From Clostridium homopropionicum DSM 5847 (GTDB lineage: Bacteria > Bacillota > Clostridia > Clostridiales > Clostridiaceae), in assembly GCF_001263795.1 (NCBI RefSeq), contig NZ_LHUR01000042.1:1-64000 (forward strand): a stretch of 64,000 nt of DNA, written 5' to 3'. Both the position numbers and the translations under genes were made by a program. This document shows, in pieces, positions 63,230-64,000 of this stretch; positions within the stretch are counted from its first letter, which is position 1; every line of letters begins with the position of its first letter. The notes beneath the pieces were generated by a model. It was given only the letters and a program-made list of their open reading frames with translations. It searched no databases and was not told the DNA's origin.

Positions 63230-64000
63230 TTAAGCGTTTTTATCCATGTTTTCGATAAACATATCAAATAAATACGCTGAATCAGCTGGTCCTGGTGCAC
63301 CCTCTGGATGAAACTGAACAGAAAATATTGGAAGAGATTTATGCTTAATTCCCTCTACTGTATTATCGTTTAAATTTATATGAGTGACAACTAAATTCTT
63401 ATCCTTTATGCTTTCAGAATCCACTGCGTATCCATGATTTTGAGCTGTTATATATGCTTTATCTCTATTTATATCATAAACACCATGGTTACCGCCTCTG
63501 TGTCCAAATTTTAGTTTGTATGTGTCTCCACCGAAGGAAAGAGCTAAAATTTGATGTCCAAGGCATATTCCAAAGGTAGGCTTTACCTCAACTAATTTTT
63601 TCACTGTTTCAATTGCTTCTGGAACATCCTTTGGATCTCCAGGACCGTTACTAAGCATAACTCCATCAGGATTTAATTCCATTATCTTCTCAAAGCTGGT
63701 GTCATAAGGCACAACTGTTATATCACAATTTCTTTGCTTTAAATCTCTTATTATATTCTTCTTTGCTCCAAAGTCCATTAATACTACTTTATGACCTTTT
63801 CCTTCAATTTTATATATTTCTTTAGTGCTTACCTGCTCTACAAAATTCACTTCAGGTATAAAATTTTCAAGAATTTCTTTATATTTATCTAATGGCAAAT
63901 CTTCATTAGATATTAAACATTTCATAGCACCCTTACTTCTTATTTTCTTTGTTATGCTTCTTGTATCTACCCCATAAACTCCTACTATGTTCATTTTGTT
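63230..64000 (-). CDS. carA: Carbamoyl-phosphate synthase small subunit (5' end beyond window)
   Basis: Glutaminase subunit that supplies ammonia to CarB. Only the C-terminal 256 or so residues are in the window; the frame stays open through position 64000, and the first family-typical segment is GVYGVDTRSITKKIRSKG, which lies about 110 residues from the normal start. The GATase domain is complete: SNGPGDPKDVPE, nucleophile Cys in FGICLGHQILALSFGG, and His and Glu in VQFHPEGAPGP. The family is normally about 350-360 residues, so about 100 residues are missing because of the window edge, not truncation. Forms an operon with carB. Confidence 0.95.
   Translation of the reverse strand, partial: NKMNIVGVYGVDTRSITKKIRSKGAMKCLISNEDLPLDKYKEILENFIPEVNFVEQVSTKEIYKIEGKGHKVVLMDFGAKKNIIRDLKQRNCDITVVPYDTSFEKIMELNPDGVMLSNGPGDPKDVPEAIETVKKLVEVKPTFGICLGHQILALSFGGDTYKLKFGHRGGNHGVYDINRDKAYITAQNHGYAVDSESIKDKNLVVTHINLNDNTVEGIKHKSLPIFSVQFHPEGAPGPADSAYLFDMFIENMDKNA

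Overview
This 64-kb window is chromosomal DNA from a low-GC, spore-forming, anaerobic Firmicute, most likely Clostridium sensu lato. Supporting signs are the AT-rich composition, strong GGAGG ribosome binding sites, TTG and GTG starts, T-box and preQ1 leaders, a Spo0E-like phosphatase, LonB beside Lon, rubredoxin, PerR, a short archaeal-type ProS and a cytosolic PHA-synthase-like protein. Most of it is housekeeping sequence on the minus strand. No prophage, CRISPR array or intact transposon was seen.

Layout: 1-2.3 kb is a decayed accessory patch. It holds an IS21-like end, a tandem operator-like palindrome, an N-anchored hypothetical gene, a truncated nitroreductase, an intact rubredoxin gene and a DUF4829-like pseudogene with three or more lesions. 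2.4-4.4 kb is T-box-controlled proS. 4.5-7 kb is a chemoreceptor and an alkyltransferase. 7.1-10.3 kb is a potassium-uptake operon (two TrkA-type RCK proteins, an unlisted 37-residue membrane peptide, TrkH and a membrane-anchored OB-fold protein). It is transcribed divergently from a histidine kinase and a REC-TPR regulator (10.7-13.2 kb). Then come a diguanylate cyclase, a preQ1-controlled queT, a Spo0E-like gene and two tRNAs (Ala-TGC, Gly-TCC). 15.7-24.2 kb carries a crotonase, a PHA-synthase-like protein, a lytic transglycosylase, a TIM-barrel protein, a BsuPI-domain lipoprotein, a zinc ribbon, an SDR, a DUF3793 protein and PEP carboxykinase. 24.4-30.4 kb has a YcdB/PepSY exoprotein, DUF3892, a Cache chemoreceptor and trmB. 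30.6-37 kb is an ABC-2 exporter with an upstream amidohydrolase and NarL-type two-component pair. 37-45.4 kb holds an M50 protease, a giant tandem 5'-nucleotidase with LysM repeats, a phosphodiester glycosidase pair and PhoH. 45.6-49.6 kb has perR, an unknown exported protein, a WYL regulator and a cluster of three Gly/Cys-rich proteins. 49.8-58 kb is the proteostasis block tig-clpP-clpX-lonB-lon-engB. 58-64 kb ends with carB and the 3' part of carA.

The most unusual pattern not explained by genes is a set of intergenic sequences built from 7-bp units (TAGGTNC, CTARTCN, CTGGNNA and their complements). They occur at six places or so, usually folding into long hairpins. One lies in the proS leader and one supplies the last codons of trmB. 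The second notable feature is the expanded trk operon, with a 37-residue membrane peptide, a 22-codon leader ORF overlapping the first gene, and a terminator-like hairpin between promoter and first gene.
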